A DNA stretch of 64,000 nt, from NCBI GenBank assembly GCA_001717545.1, contig CP017039.1, positions 2,881,495 through 2,945,494 on the forward strand. Direction: 5' to 3'. Every line of letters begins with the position of its first letter. Position 1 is the first letter of the stretch. Source of the stretch: Anaerolineaceae bacterium oral taxon 439. GTDB lineage: Bacteria > Chloroflexota > Anaerolineae > Anaerolineales > Anaerolineaceae. The notes under the pieces are model-generated. The model saw only the letters and a list, made by a program, of their open reading frames with translations. It ran no database searches and was not told the origin of the DNA. Shown one piece after another: positions 34,664 through 43,297 of this stretch. The position numbers and the translations under genes were made by a program.

Positions 34664-36307
34664 CTATTCCCAGATTATTTTATCAATCGTCCGGTCGATT
34701 GTAATCTGATTATAAATCCCGGTAAACGGGTTCACCAGCCAAATATTACCATCATGCAGGAAAGCGAGCCAGGTCTCGCTCCGGTTATCGCTGGGGGCCC
34801 AGGCGAGCCGCTGCGGCTCGACGCCGATCGCGCCTTCGGACGGATAAACGACGCGCGCGTTCGTCCCGTCTAAATCCGCGACCGCAATCCGGTACCGGCT
34901 TGTTTCCGACTGAAGCGGGTTAACCGCCGTCAGGTAGGCGAGCGAATACGTCTGGTCCGAAAACCGCGGCGATATCGCCGGCCCGCTGAAAAGCCCGGTC
35001 CGCGAAATCAGCGGCCCCGCCGCGCCCGTTTCGAAATCGTACCGCCCCAGATTGAAATCGCTCGGATCGAACGTCCGGCGCGCACCGCCGATATCGCCCT
35101 GATACGTAAAAACGAGCGTCGCGCCGTCGTCCGAAAGACTGACGCCGGGAAGCCAGGCCCAATCGGAGCGGGAAACGCCGTATGGCTGAACGCGGATCAG
35201 CGCGGCCGATTCGCCGCTGAGCCGGTCGATCCGGTCGATCCGATCGCCATGAACCGCGATAACGAGACGCCCATCGGCGGAAACCTCGTACGTCGTCCCC
35301 CAGCGGTCCGCCGCCAGTCCCGATCCGGCCGCGTCCGCCTCCTGCGCCGGGACCGCGACGTCGTCCGCGAGGATCATGCCGGTATCGCTGACCGTTCTGA
35401 GCTGCAGGTCGTTATTCGCGCGCCAGCCCGGCGCTTCCTCCGTCGGGGTCACCGTCGAATACAGGACGCGCAGATTCTCTCCCGGGAGCCATTCGGCGAA
35501 ATGTACCACGTTTTCAATCCGCAGCGAAATCGGCTCGTTCGTCCAGTTTTCAACATCCATCATCCAAAGCGAATTGATTTCCTCGCCCCGGCCTTCACGG
35601 CTGAAAAGGAGCCGCCGCCCGTTTTCGGATAAATCGAGGATCCGCCCGTCCGCGTCGCCGCCGGTATACAGCGGGATCCGCGTCCCCGTCGTCTCGGTCA
35701 TCATCCATAAATTCCCGTTCGACAGGTAAATCAGCTTTCCGGGAATCCGAATCGGCGCTAAATCCGATTTCACCCCGACCATCAGGATTTCCGGAGCGGA
35801 CGCTTCGAGAATAACGCGGCCGACGACCGATTCCGAACGAAAAACGTCGTCGGCGTAAATCTTTCGTTTCGTGACCCGCGCAGCGCCGTTTCGCCCGTAC
35901 TGGAGAATATACGTCTCGCCCTCCGCGACCGCTTCGCTGCGGATGATCTGACTCTCGAACGGAATCGTCTCGTCCGCCGTCGTTTCCTCGCTGCGAATGA
36001 TCGTGATATGAACCGTCGTATCCTCGTTAACGAGCCGGTTCAGGCCCGGTTCGAACTCATCCTCCGGCTCGGTGGGAACGCCGATCGCCCGAACCGCCTC
36101 GCGAACGGTCAGCCCGCTCGGAACGCGTCCTTCGACGAGCCGCTCCCCGCGTTCGACGCGAAGCCGGATCGTTTCCTCCGGCACCGCGGGGAAACATCCG
36201 GCCATCGTCAGCGCAATCAGAGCAGCGCCCAGCCTTAACAACAAAGCTCCGGCCCGTTCGGGCCGAAACTTTGCCGGCAGGCGAAAAAGAACGCCTCCGC
36301 CGCGCAT
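34664..36307 (-). CDS. Lipoprotein with DUF348, G5 and beta-propeller domains
   Basis: 547 residues. A lipobox LTMAGC places the lipidated Cys at about residue 38. Residues 45-98 resemble DUF348 ([16 protein letters not shown]), residues 100-175 a G5 domain ([19 protein letters not shown] to [14 protein letters not shown]), and the remainder has TolB/WD40-like blades ([57 protein letters not shown]). DUF348-G5 pairs are usually found in Rpf and other wall-binding proteins, so surface anchoring or glycan binding is likely. It follows the secreted protein gene by 14 nt. Confidence 0.75.
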   Translation of the reverse strand: MRGGGVLFRLPAKFRPERAGALLLRLGAALIALTMAGCFPAVPEETIRLRVERGERLVEGRVPSGLTVREAVRAIGVPTEPEDEFEPGLNRLVNEDTTVHITIIRSEETTADETIPFESQIIRSEAVAEGETYILQYGRNGAARVTKRKIYADDVFRSESVVGRVILEASAPEILMVGVKSDLAPIRIPGKLIYLSNGNLWMMTETTGTRIPLYTGGDADGRILDLSENGRRLLFSREGRGEEINSLWMMDVENWTNEPISLRIENVVHFAEWLPGENLRVLYSTVTPTEEAPGWRANNDLQLRTVSDTGMILADDVAVPAQEADAAGSGLAADRWGTTYEVSADGRLVIAVHGDRIDRIDRLSGESAALIRVQPYGVSRSDWAWLPGVSLSDDGATLVFTYQGDIGGARRTFDPSDFNLGRYDFETGAAGPLISRTGLFSGPAISPRFSDQTYSLAYLTAVNPLQSETSRYRIAVADLDGTNARVVYPSEGAIGVEPQRLAWAPSDNRSETWLAFLHDGNIWLVNPFTGIYNQITIDRTIDKIIWE

Positions 36308-36321
36308 CGCGATCGCGCTCC

Positions 36322-36909
36322 TTACCTGCGCGTCCCTTCGATAATAACGCCGTCTTCCGTCGTCTCGATCTTCGTCAGCGCGACGTTATTCTGGATCAGG
36401 TTCACCCCATACATATTGAAATAATTCGCGATCGCCAGGTTGACGTCCGAAATCGGGATGCTGATAATCGGAACGTCGAGATCGAGAAGTTCGAACGAAG
36501 GCTGGCCATTTTCCAGCGTCAGCGCGCCCGCGGCCTTAACCGTCAGCTTGAGGAAGCCGTATCCGGCTTTGACCGAAAGATGCACGTTGCTTTCCCCGTC
36601 CCGAAACGGCGTGAAATCGATTTTCGGATCGGAAACCGATAAATCGACCTGAACGTACGATCGAATCAGCGCTTTAATCTCCGACTCGTACTTCCTGAGC
36701 GCCTCCGCCGCGGCCTGATTCAGCGTTTCTTCCGGGAACGTATATGAAAACGGAGAGCCGCCCGGGAGCGCCTCGAACTGCTGAACCGTCTGAATAAGGA
36801 TGTCCATCGCGGGGGTCGCCGACTGCGCCGCCGCGCCCGGGACGGCCGCTCCCGCGAAAAGGAACGCCGCCGCTAAAAGAATCGGTAAAATCTGCTTAAA
36901 CGTTTTCAT
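36322..36909 (-). CDS. Secreted protein of unknown function
   Basis: 195 residues. A clear signal peptide (FKQILPILLAAAFLFAGAAV, cleavage near GAAAQ) and no further membrane helix. The mature part is an alternating beta pattern (VDLSVSDPKIDFTPFRDGE, VHLSVKAGYGFLKLTV) reminiscent of lipid-binding DUF2993/YpmS-type proteins; the family is not certain. It is the first gene of a two-gene unit with the DUF348-G5 lipoprotein, with a GGAGAAA ribosome site, and is divergent from scpB. Confidence 0.6.
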   Translation of the reverse strand: MKTFKQILPILLAAAFLFAGAAVPGAAAQSATPAMDILIQTVQQFEALPGGSPFSYTFPEETLNQAAAEALRKYESEIKALIRSYVQVDLSVSDPKIDFTPFRDGESNVHLSVKAGYGFLKLTVKAAGALTLENGQPSFELLDLDVPIISIPISDVNLAIANYFNMYGVNLIQNNVALTKIETTEDGVIIEGTRR

Positions 36910-36984
36910 GCGTCTGGTTTCTCCTATTATAATTAAGTAAGATTTTCATCATCGTATCTACCGAAAATCCTTCATCATTATAGC

Positions 36985-37545
36985 ATGGCTGAAACGAAAC
37001 GACTTATGACAGAAATAAATCTTACAAATCTTGAAGCAATCCTGTTCGCCGCCGCGCATCCGGTCCAGACCGCGCAGCTGGCGCTCGTTTTCGCGCTTCC
37101 GGTCGCCAGGGTCCGTGAGCTTATCGACCGCTACGCCGTATCGCTCGACGAAAACCGCCGCGGGCTTCGCCTTCTTCGCCAGGACGATACCGTCCAGCTC
37201 ATGACCGCGCCGGAAACCGCTCCTGCGGTCGAAGCCTTCCTGGGGATCGAAGCGGCTCAGAAGCTGACCCGCGCGGCGATCGAAGTCCTGACAATCGTCG
37301 CCTATAAGCAGCCGATCACACGCCCCGGTATCGAAGCCATCCGCGGCGTCAACAGCGATTCCGTCGTCCGCTCGCTCCAGTCGCGCGGACTGATCGAAGA
37401 AGCCGGACGCGCCGACACGCCCGGCCGTCCGCTCCTCTACGCGACGACCGCCGAATTCCTGCGCTATTTCGGGCTGTCCTCCGTCGCGGACCTCCCGCCG
37501 TATGAGGTCATTATTGAAGATGAGATTAACGTGTTGAAAGAATAA
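36985..37545 (+). CDS. scpB: Segregation and condensation protein B
   Basis: 186 residues, typical length. Two winged helices: LEAILFAAAHPVQTAQLALV at the N-terminus and AAIEVLTIVAYKQPITRPGI near residue 105, with SDSVVRSLQSRGLIEEAG; these blocks identify ScpB, the dimeric SMC-complex subunit. An ATG at 37006 is an alternative start. Its partner scpA lies about 13 kb away on the opposite strand (50402-51196), whereas in many bacteria the two are adjacent. Confidence 0.93.
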   Translation: MAETKRLMTEINLTNLEAILFAAAHPVQTAQLALVFALPVARVRELIDRYAVSLDENRRGLRLLRQDDTVQLMTAPETAPAVEAFLGIEAAQKLTRAAIEVLTIVAYKQPITRPGIEAIRGVNSDSVVRSLQSRGLIEEAGRADTPGRPLLYATTAEFLRYFGLSSVADLPPYEVIIEDEINVLKE

Positions 37546-37789
37546 CCGCCGGTTTCACGTCGCCGGGGCCAATCCACGGATCGAACGCCGAACCTGAGTA
37601 TAATTAATCGGCGAATCGTTCAAAAACCGTTTTTCACGAGCCTCCAAGAGCGTGCCGACGGCGTGCAAGATCCGCCATGAAATCGAAAGCGAACCGCTCC
37701 GCCGGGAACGCGGGCGTCGGAAGACGCGCTTTCCCCGAAAAACCCGAAAGCAGGCGCGATTATCAGAAATCAGAATTGAAAGCACCTAT

Positions 37790-39190
37790 ATGGAAGAAAG
37801 ATTACAGAAAATCTTATCGCGAGCCGGCTTCGGCTCCAGGCGCGAATGCGAGGAATTTATCGCGGCCCAGCGCGTTACCGTCAACGGCGAAACCGCAATC
37901 CTCGGGATGAAGGTCGATCCGGATCGGGACCAGATCCGCGTTGACGGAATTACGATTAATTTTCAGGAACCCGAAAAAATCTACGTCGCCGTCAACAAGC
38001 CGCGTTTCGTCCTGTCCGACCGCGCCGATAACGACGCGCGCCAGACCGTCTATCAGCTTGTCCCCAATTCCGAGACGCTTTTCGTCGTCGGCCGCCTCGA
38101 TTTCGAATCCGAAGGACTGGTCCTGATGACCAACGACGGCGATCTCGCGAATAAGCTGACCCATCCGCGCTTCGAAAAAGAAAAGGAATATAAAGTTCTC
38201 GTCGCGAAACGCCCCGATACACGCCAGCTCAGCGCCTGGCAGCGGGGCGTCATTCTCGAAGACGGCGAAAAAACCGCGCCCGCGAACGTTTCGATCGCCC
38301 GGACGCAGGGAGACGGAGCCTGGCTCCGCGTCATCATGCATGAAGGACGCAAGCGCGAAATCCGGGAAATCTGCCGTGCGATCGGCCTTCCGATCGTCAA
38401 GCTCATCCGCGTTCGGATCGGGACGCTCCTCCTCGGGAAACTCGAACCGCGCGAATGGCGCTGGCTCAAGCCGCAGGAAGTCAAAGAGCTCAAAGACCTC
38501 GTCGCGAAGAAAACGCCTCCGCTGAAACCGAAGCCGGCGTCAGCCCGGCGTCCGGCGCCGCGGCGGTCTTCATCGGAAAAGACCGCCGCTTCCTCCCGAT
38601 TCGAAGATCGCCGGAACGAACGTTTCAGTCCGAATCCAGACAGGAACGAAGCCCGTCCCAGCCGCGCGCCATACCGCGCCGGATCGAAGCCTTACCCGCG
38701 GCGCGAACCCTTCGACCGCAGCGAACCAAACGAACGCGGCGGGGAGTTCCACGAACGTTCCGGGCGGAACGAAGCCCGTCCCAGCCGCGCGCCGTACCGC
38801 GCCGGATCGAAGCCTTACCCGCGGCGCGAACCCTTCGACCGCAGCGAACCAAACGAACGCGGCGGGGAGTTCCGCGAACGTTCCGGGCGGAACGAAGCCC
38901 GGTCCAGCCGCGCGCCGTACCGCGCCGGATCGAAGCCTTACCCGCGGCGCGAACCCTTCGACCGCAGCGAACCAAACGAACGCGGCGGGGAGTTCCACGA
39001 ACGTTCCGGGCGGAACGAAGCCCGGTCCAGCCGCGCGCCGTACCGCGCCGGATCGAAGCCTTACCCGCGGCGCGAACCCTTCGACCGCAGCAAACCAAAC
39101 GAACGCGGCGGGGAGTTCCACGAACGTTCCGGTAAAGAAAATCGTTCAAGCGAAAAACGATCGTCCGGAAAACGCGGCGGCCGATTCTGA
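37790..39190 (+). CDS. rluB: 23S rRNA pseudouridine synthase, RluB/RsuA type, with repeat tail
   Basis: 466 residues from ATG 37790; an upstream in-frame stretch from 37652 is Arg-rich and ends against the S4 domain, so it is not counted. Residues 2-60 are an S4 RNA-binding domain (ERLQKILSRAGFGSRRECEE) and 65-235 the RsuA/RluB catalytic domain, with the Asp in VVGRLDFESEGLVLMTNDG and HEGRKREIREICRAIGLP. The C-terminal 200 residues are basic and disordered, containing four 41-residue repeats (38642-39133). Basic tails are common in this family; exact-length tandem repeats are not. Position 37546-37789 between scpB and rluB shows no supported feature. Confidence 0.9.
   Translation: MEERLQKILSRAGFGSRRECEEFIAAQRVTVNGETAILGMKVDPDRDQIRVDGITINFQEPEKIYVAVNKPRFVLSDRADNDARQTVYQLVPNSETLFVVGRLDFESEGLVLMTNDGDLANKLTHPRFEKEKEYKVLVAKRPDTRQLSAWQRGVILEDGEKTAPANVSIARTQGDGAWLRVIMHEGRKREIREICRAIGLPIVKLIRVRIGTLLLGKLEPREWRWLKPQEVKELKDLVAKKTPPLKPKPASARRPAPRRSSSEKTAASSRFEDRRNERFSPNPDRNEARPSRAPYRAGSKPYPRREPFDRSEPNERGGEFHERSGRNEARPSRAPYRAGSKPYPRREPFDRSEPNERGGEFRERSGRNEARSSRAPYRAGSKPYPRREPFDRSEPNERGGEFHERSGRNEARSSRAPYRAGSKPYPRREPFDRSKPNERGGEFHERSGKENRSSEKRSSGKRGGRF
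38642..39133 (+). repeat. Four tandem 123-bp repeats in the rluB 3' end
   Basis: Units start at 38642, 38765, 38888 and 39011. Each encodes a 41-residue unit beginning RNEARPSRAPYRAG and ending GGEFHERSG, nearly identical at the nucleotide level (Pro/Ser at residue 6 and His/Arg near the end vary). The unit length is a multiple of three, so copy-number change would keep frame. Long open frames seen on the other strands here are a by-product of the repeat. Confidence 0.95.
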
Positions 39191-39194
39191 AATG

Positions 39195-39230
39195 AAAAAA
39201 GACGGGAGCGAATAATTCATTGCTCCCGTC
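39195..39230 (-). terminator. Rho-independent terminator for the ABC exporter operon
   Basis: GACGGGAGC (39201-39209) pairs with GCTCCCGTC (39222-39230), a 9-bp perfect GC-rich stem with a 12-nt loop. On the minus strand it is followed by six T (39195-39200), so it terminates the 41696-39256 operon 26 bp after its stop. It may also slow plus-strand transcription just after rluB, which ends at 39190. Confidence 0.85.
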
Positions 39231-39255
39231 TCCAACTTCAGGACCGTCCAGGCCG

Positions 39256-40983
39256 CTACCCGACCTCATATCGAATCAGCTTCTTCGTCAGCGTCCGGCG
39301 GCAGGCAAAATACAACAGGACCGCCAGCAGGGCGTGAACCCCAAGGACTCCGAAAATCAAGTCCGGCAAGTCCGCCAGCTTTAAAACTTCCGCTTCGAAC
39401 AGCTTAAACACGCCAAACCCTGCCAGCCCGAAATACGCCATCATCGAAATCGTCATTATAAAAACCGATCGGCTGTTTTTGACGGCATGCTGCGGATTCT
39501 GCCAGTTGAAGTTCGCCGCGTTCAGGTCGATAAACAACCCGAACGTCGAGATGAACACGATCGAAATCAGAATCGCGATCCCTCCGTACAGCAGATCTGC
39601 CGCCTCAGCTCTCACGAAGAACGCGAGCACCGCCATCGTCGGCAGCGTCGACAATAACCCGAACAGCAGCGAACAAAGCAGCCGTCCGTTGACCTGATCC
39701 ACTGCGGAGAACGGAAGCGTTTTAACCAGCCAGAGCCGTTTCCCCTCGCGCGACATCGACGTTTTCGCCGAATCCCCGCTCATCCCTAAAAACATGCCGA
39801 TCACGAAACCCGCCGACAGCCAGACCGCCCGGCGGATAACCGGCTGCAGGTACAATCCGCTCAGGAACCCCCGCAGCATCGCGACCCCGACGCCCAGATC
39901 GACGTCCTGGCCCGCCATTGAAGCGTAAACCGAAATCGCCAGGATCAGCGGGATCAGGATCCCCGCCCCGGCAATATTGAACAGGTAAACCGGCGTTTTA
40001 AATATTTCGCCGATCTCGCGGAACGCGACCGCGGACGCTTTGGATTTCCGGTTCCAGCCGCGAATCCGGACGGATTTCGAAGCGTTCCTGCGCGTCGCGA
40101 CGACCTCCGCCGAACGCACTCCGGCGGCCAGCGGCTTCGCGCCCAGATAAACCGTAACGAGCGTCATCAGGATCCCGGCCGCGAGAATCGCCGCTCCGAA
40201 GAAGAGGCGCTCGTCTAAAGATTCGCTGAATAAAGATTTCATCCAGTACTGGACCGGGATGAACCGCGCCCAGACCATATCCGCCGTCTCGCGGATCATT
40301 GCCGGAACCGATTCGAAATCGTATCCCGTAAACGACCTGCGAAGATGCGCTGAAAGGAGATTCGGCCCAACCGAGACCGCCAGAACCAATATCATCCCGA
40401 TCAGCTGGAAAGCGGCCCGCAGGTTGGGGATACGGTTAATGAAACGCATCAGCAAAACAATCAGCAGCGTCACAAAGCTGGTAATAAAGAGGACGATCGC
40501 CGTCGACCCAACCACCGCGTTCACGTAGAACAGCGCGTCCTTCCCGGTCAGGATCCCATGCCAGACCGAGAAAAAAACCGGCAGCAACAGCGACATCAGC
40601 ATCGAAGAGAACGTCAGCGATAAAACGCGCCCGGCGAGAACGCTTCTTTCTGAAAACGGAAGCCGCTGCATGATTTTAAAATCGTTGCTGAAATAGAGCG
40701 CGCTGATGATCTTGACGACGCTGAAGAAAAGCGTCACAACCAGCGCGATCAGCTGCAGCATGCCGAGAACCATATCCGCGTATTCCGACCTGAGCAGCCA
40801 GACGACGGGATCCTTCGCAAGGTAAATAAAACCGGCCGCCGGAGCCACAAGGAAGATCAGCAGGCATAGCTGCCCGATAAAAGCGCCGCGGGTCTTCTTA
40901 TCTTTCGCGATCCCGCGCGGATTCGCGATCCAGGGATATCCGAGCGTCAGGTCCTTCTTGAGAATGGTCAGAATCGCTTTCAT
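39256..40983 (-). CDS. ABC-type exporter membrane protein
   Basis: 575 residues from ATG 40983, overlapping the ATPase stop as ATGA; an open extension of 97 codons upstream is an out-of-frame shadow of the ATPase gene. About twelve membrane helices. The N-terminal cytoplasmic part (LTILKKDLTLGYPWIANPRG) is followed by two six-helix halves, as in large ABC-2-type permeases of the YhaP/EcsB kind. It forms the membrane part of an exporter with the 40980-41696 ATPase. Substrate unknown. Confidence 0.78.
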   Translation of the reverse strand: MKAILTILKKDLTLGYPWIANPRGIAKDKKTRGAFIGQLCLLIFLVAPAAGFIYLAKDPVVWLLRSEYADMVLGMLQLIALVVTLFFSVVKIISALYFSNDFKIMQRLPFSERSVLAGRVLSLTFSSMLMSLLLPVFFSVWHGILTGKDALFYVNAVVGSTAIVLFITSFVTLLIVLLMRFINRIPNLRAAFQLIGMILVLAVSVGPNLLSAHLRRSFTGYDFESVPAMIRETADMVWARFIPVQYWMKSLFSESLDERLFFGAAILAAGILMTLVTVYLGAKPLAAGVRSAEVVATRRNASKSVRIRGWNRKSKASAVAFREIGEIFKTPVYLFNIAGAGILIPLILAISVYASMAGQDVDLGVGVAMLRGFLSGLYLQPVIRRAVWLSAGFVIGMFLGMSGDSAKTSMSREGKRLWLVKTLPFSAVDQVNGRLLCSLLFGLLSTLPTMAVLAFFVRAEAADLLYGGIAILISIVFISTFGLFIDLNAANFNWQNPQHAVKNSRSVFIMTISMMAYFGLAGFGVFKLFEAEVLKLADLPDLIFGVLGVHALLAVLLYFACRRTLTKKLIRYEVG

Positions 40984-41696
40984 TCGGTCAGCTCCAGGAA
41001 AATCTGCTCCAGGCTCGCTTCTTCCTGCGCCGCGCTGCGAATTTCTTCGAGCGTCCCCGCCGCGACGATCTTTCCATGGTTGATAATCGCGATCCGGTCG
41101 CAGAGCCTCTCGGCGACTTCCATGACGTGCGTCGAGAAAAAGACAATTTTTCCAGCGTCGCAATGCGCCCGCATCAGCTGCTTCAGCTTGAACGCCGCGC
41201 GCGGATCCAGCCCGACCATCGGCTCGTCCAGAATAAACAGGTACGGATCGACGATCAACGCCCCGATCAGGCATAGCTTTTGACGCATGCCATGCGAATA
41301 ACTCGAAATCGCGTCGTTCAATACCCCGGTAATCTCAAAGTCATCCGCGTATCGGAGGATCCGCTCCTTCCGATCCGCGGACTTCAGTTCATAAGCGTCG
41401 GCGATGAAGTTCAGGTACTGCTTCCCCGTCATCGTCTCGTACAAATCAGGATTATCCGGAATAAAACAGAGCCGCTTTTTCGCCTCGTCCGGATTCTTAC
41501 GAACGTCGATCCCGTCGACGATGATCTCGCCCTGATCCTGCGCCAGGATCCCGACGATCATTTTAATTGTCGTCGTTTTTCCTGCGCCGTTCGGGCCGAG
41601 GAACCCAAAAATTTCGCCCGGCTTCAATTCGAGCGTAACCTGATCGACCGCGACCTTCGATCCGAACTTCTTCGTAACGTTGCTTAACCTGACCAT
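40980..41696 (-). CDS. ABC transporter ATP-binding protein
   Basis: 238 residues. Walker A GPNGAGKT at 34-41, signature SYSHGMRQKL, Walker B LFILDEPMVGLD, and the H-loop FFSTHVMEVAERL. This type of short ATPase drives ABC-2 exporters; the C-terminal SLEQIFLELTE is common in the family. It overlaps the membrane gene by 4 nt, with a GGAGG ribosome site. PanE-like gene 41755-42660 lies 58 bp upstream on the same strand. Confidence 0.92.
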   Translation of the reverse strand: MVRLSNVTKKFGSKVAVDQVTLELKPGEIFGFLGPNGAGKTTTIKMIVGILAQDQGEIIVDGIDVRKNPDEAKKRLCFIPDNPDLYETMTGKQYLNFIADAYELKSADRKERILRYADDFEITGVLNDAISSYSHGMRQKLCLIGALIVDPYLFILDEPMVGLDPRAAFKLKQLMRAHCDAGKIVFFSTHVMEVAERLCDRIAIINHGKIVAAGTLEEIRSAAQEEASLEQIFLELTE

Positions 41697-41754
41697 ATTT
41701 CAGTAAATCTCCTCCACCCTTATTCTACGTTTTTTTGATTCAAACGTTTCGCGC

Positions 41755-42660
41755 TCATCCTGAATCAGGACGATGGGAATCCGGGGCCAGCGTTTCCAGG
41801 TACCGGTAAAGCTGACCGCGGAGCCGTTTCATCTCATCCGGAGCCTTCATTGCGTGCCGATACATAAAAAGATTCCCGAACCGGCTCCGGAAAATAACGG
41901 TAAAGATTCTTTTCAATATCCCGACCGGCAGCAGCCTGAATGAATTCAGCTTCCATGGCGAAAGGCCTATCCCAGCATGGCAAAGCGTTTTGAAATTGTC
42001 CTGAATTTCTCTCGCCGCGCCGGCGACAACATCTTTTTCCAGCCAAACCGCTTCAGGATCCTTAGCTTTGTAATACGCGTCAGCAATCGGAACAACCAGC
42101 GCCAGATGACAGACCTGCCAGCGATGCATGTCGCGCGCGACCTGATAGGGGACGCCCGATTTTTGAAAAATACCCGCTAACCTTTCCAGGCGCTCCGACC
42201 AGCAGCCGTTGATTTCAGCGAAAGTCGTAGGCTGGATAATCCACGGCAGGAATTCAGCCTTAAGAACGCCCTCCTCATACCCGCCTCCCGCGCCCGGAAA
42301 CGCGGGGATCACCCGTCCTTTTCCGCAGGCGCGCTCCCAGTTTTCATAAGGCTCAAGCGTGTTCACCATCGTGACAATATTCGGGCTGATATTGAAGCTC
42401 AGCTCTTCCAACGCCGGATAGACCTGATTTTCTTTTACGGTCAGGAAGATAAAGTCATACCGGTCGCCGTTTCCCAGTTTTTTAATGACGTTAATATTTG
42501 CTTTATAAATCCGGCCTTTCTTCTCATACCGCAAACCGTGTTCTTCGAAGGCTTCCAGCCGTTTTCCTCTGGCGAAAACGGTCGTATCATAACCCGCCCC
42601 GCTGAATACAGCGGCGTATAAACTGCCGATCACACCCGCCCCGTATATCAATAATCTCAT
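41755..42660 (-). CDS. Ketopantoate reductase family (ApbA/PanE-like) protein
   Basis: 301 residues. The N-terminal Rossmann motif RLLIYGAGVIGSLYAAVFSGAG is the ApbA/PanE dinucleotide site, and FIFLTVKENQVYPALEELSF matches the next block. The C-terminal helical domain is less conserved and the typical pantoate-binding Lys-Asn-Ser-Glu set is not clear. Many such paralogues are not true PanE. It is the promoter-proximal gene before the ABC exporter genes, though co-transcription is unproven. Confidence 0.75.
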   Translation of the reverse strand: MRLLIYGAGVIGSLYAAVFSGAGYDTTVFARGKRLEAFEEHGLRYEKKGRIYKANINVIKKLGNGDRYDFIFLTVKENQVYPALEELSFNISPNIVTMVNTLEPYENWERACGKGRVIPAFPGAGGGYEEGVLKAEFLPWIIQPTTFAEINGCWSERLERLAGIFQKSGVPYQVARDMHRWQVCHLALVVPIADAYYKAKDPEAVWLEKDVVAGAAREIQDNFKTLCHAGIGLSPWKLNSFRLLPVGILKRIFTVIFRSRFGNLFMYRHAMKAPDEMKRLRGQLYRYLETLAPDSHRPDSG

Positions 42661-42773
42661 AAAATAATCCTCTATGCTTTCGTTCAGTTACCTCAACCCT
42701 TCCGTGGAACAAAAATCACCCCTTTTAATTCTATCCTGCCTTTTCCATGCCTGAAAAAGCGCGAGGCCCACGG

Positions 42774-42803
42774 TTGCTATCCGTCCTCAATCCGATTTAT
42801 AAT
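42774..42803 (+). promoter_or_regulatory. Predicted gcv operon promoter and 100-nt leader
   Basis: TTGCTA (42774-42779) and TATAAT (42798-42803) stand 18 bp apart. The transcript would carry a leader of about 100 nt before gcvH, in which GGAGG near 42818 could pair with CCTCC near 42855 around a GC-rich inner hairpin. The glycine riboswitch core motifs are not present. The GGAGG ribosome site of gcvH is near 42893. The rest of 42661-42773 shows nothing supported. Confidence 0.6.
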
Positions 42804-42909
42804 TAGAACCGACGACGGAGGAGTGCGCGCGGACGGAATCCATCCCGAAGGCCTCCCCAGATATCGATCGGGAAAATAAAGCTTTTATTATTGGAGGACC
42901 GGGAACATC

Positions 42910-43293
42910 ATGGAAATCAAATCAGACCTTTTTTACACGAAAAACGATGAATGGGTACGAATCGAAGACGGCGTCGCGACGGTCGGGCTGACCGACTATG
43001 CGCAGGACGCCTTATCGGATATCGTTTTTGTCGAAATCACGGTCGGCCCAGGCGATACGATCGAAGCGGAAGAAAATATCGCGACGGTCGAATCGATTAA
43101 AGCGGCCTCGGACGTCTACGCTCCGGTCGCGGGCGAAGTCGCCGCGATCAACGACGGCGTCTGCGACGCGCCCGAAACGATCAACAACGATCCGTTCGGC
43201 GCGGCATGGCTCATCAAAATCAAGGGCGATTTCGACACGTCCGGACTCATGGACGCGGCGGCCTACGAAGCGTACTGCGCGGATCGGCGCTGA
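42910..43293 (+). CDS. gcvH: Glycine cleavage system H protein
   Basis: 127 residues, full length. The lipoyl-lysine motif is ENIATVESIKAASDVYAPVAG, with Lys in the VESIKAASD turn near residue 61, and the start LFYTKNDEWVRIEDGVATVG is typical. It shuttles the aminomethyl group between P, T and L proteins. It is first in the gcvH-gcvPA-gcvPB operon, with a good ribosome site. No gcvT or lipoamide dehydrogenase lies within the window. Confidence 0.96.
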   Translation: MEIKSDLFYTKNDEWVRIEDGVATVGLTDYAQDALSDIVFVEITVGPGDTIEAEENIATVESIKAASDVYAPVAGEVAAINDGVCDAPETINNDPFGAAWLIKIKGDFDTSGLMDAAAYEAYCADRR

Positions 43294-43297
43294 TCCC

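Noticed and set aside
38642..39133. CRISPR-like array
   Set aside because: Contiguous 123-bp coding repeats without spacers, inside rluB, and no cas genes nearby.
38455..39135. Overlapping open frames on both strands across the rluB tail
   Set aside because: They arise because the 123-bp repeat is GC-rich and a multiple of three; the S4/catalytic frame is the real one.
40984..41274. N-terminal extension of the ABC membrane protein
   Set aside because: It is an out-of-frame reading of the ATPase gene; ATG 40983 overlapping the stop as ATGA is the natural start.
42804..42909. Glycine riboswitch before gcvH
   Set aside because: The conserved aptamer core blocks are not seen; only a GC-rich pairing leader is present.
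42998..43297. N-terminal extension of gcvPA into gcvH
   Set aside because: Ser/Arg-rich shadow of gcvH; the family start is at 43298.
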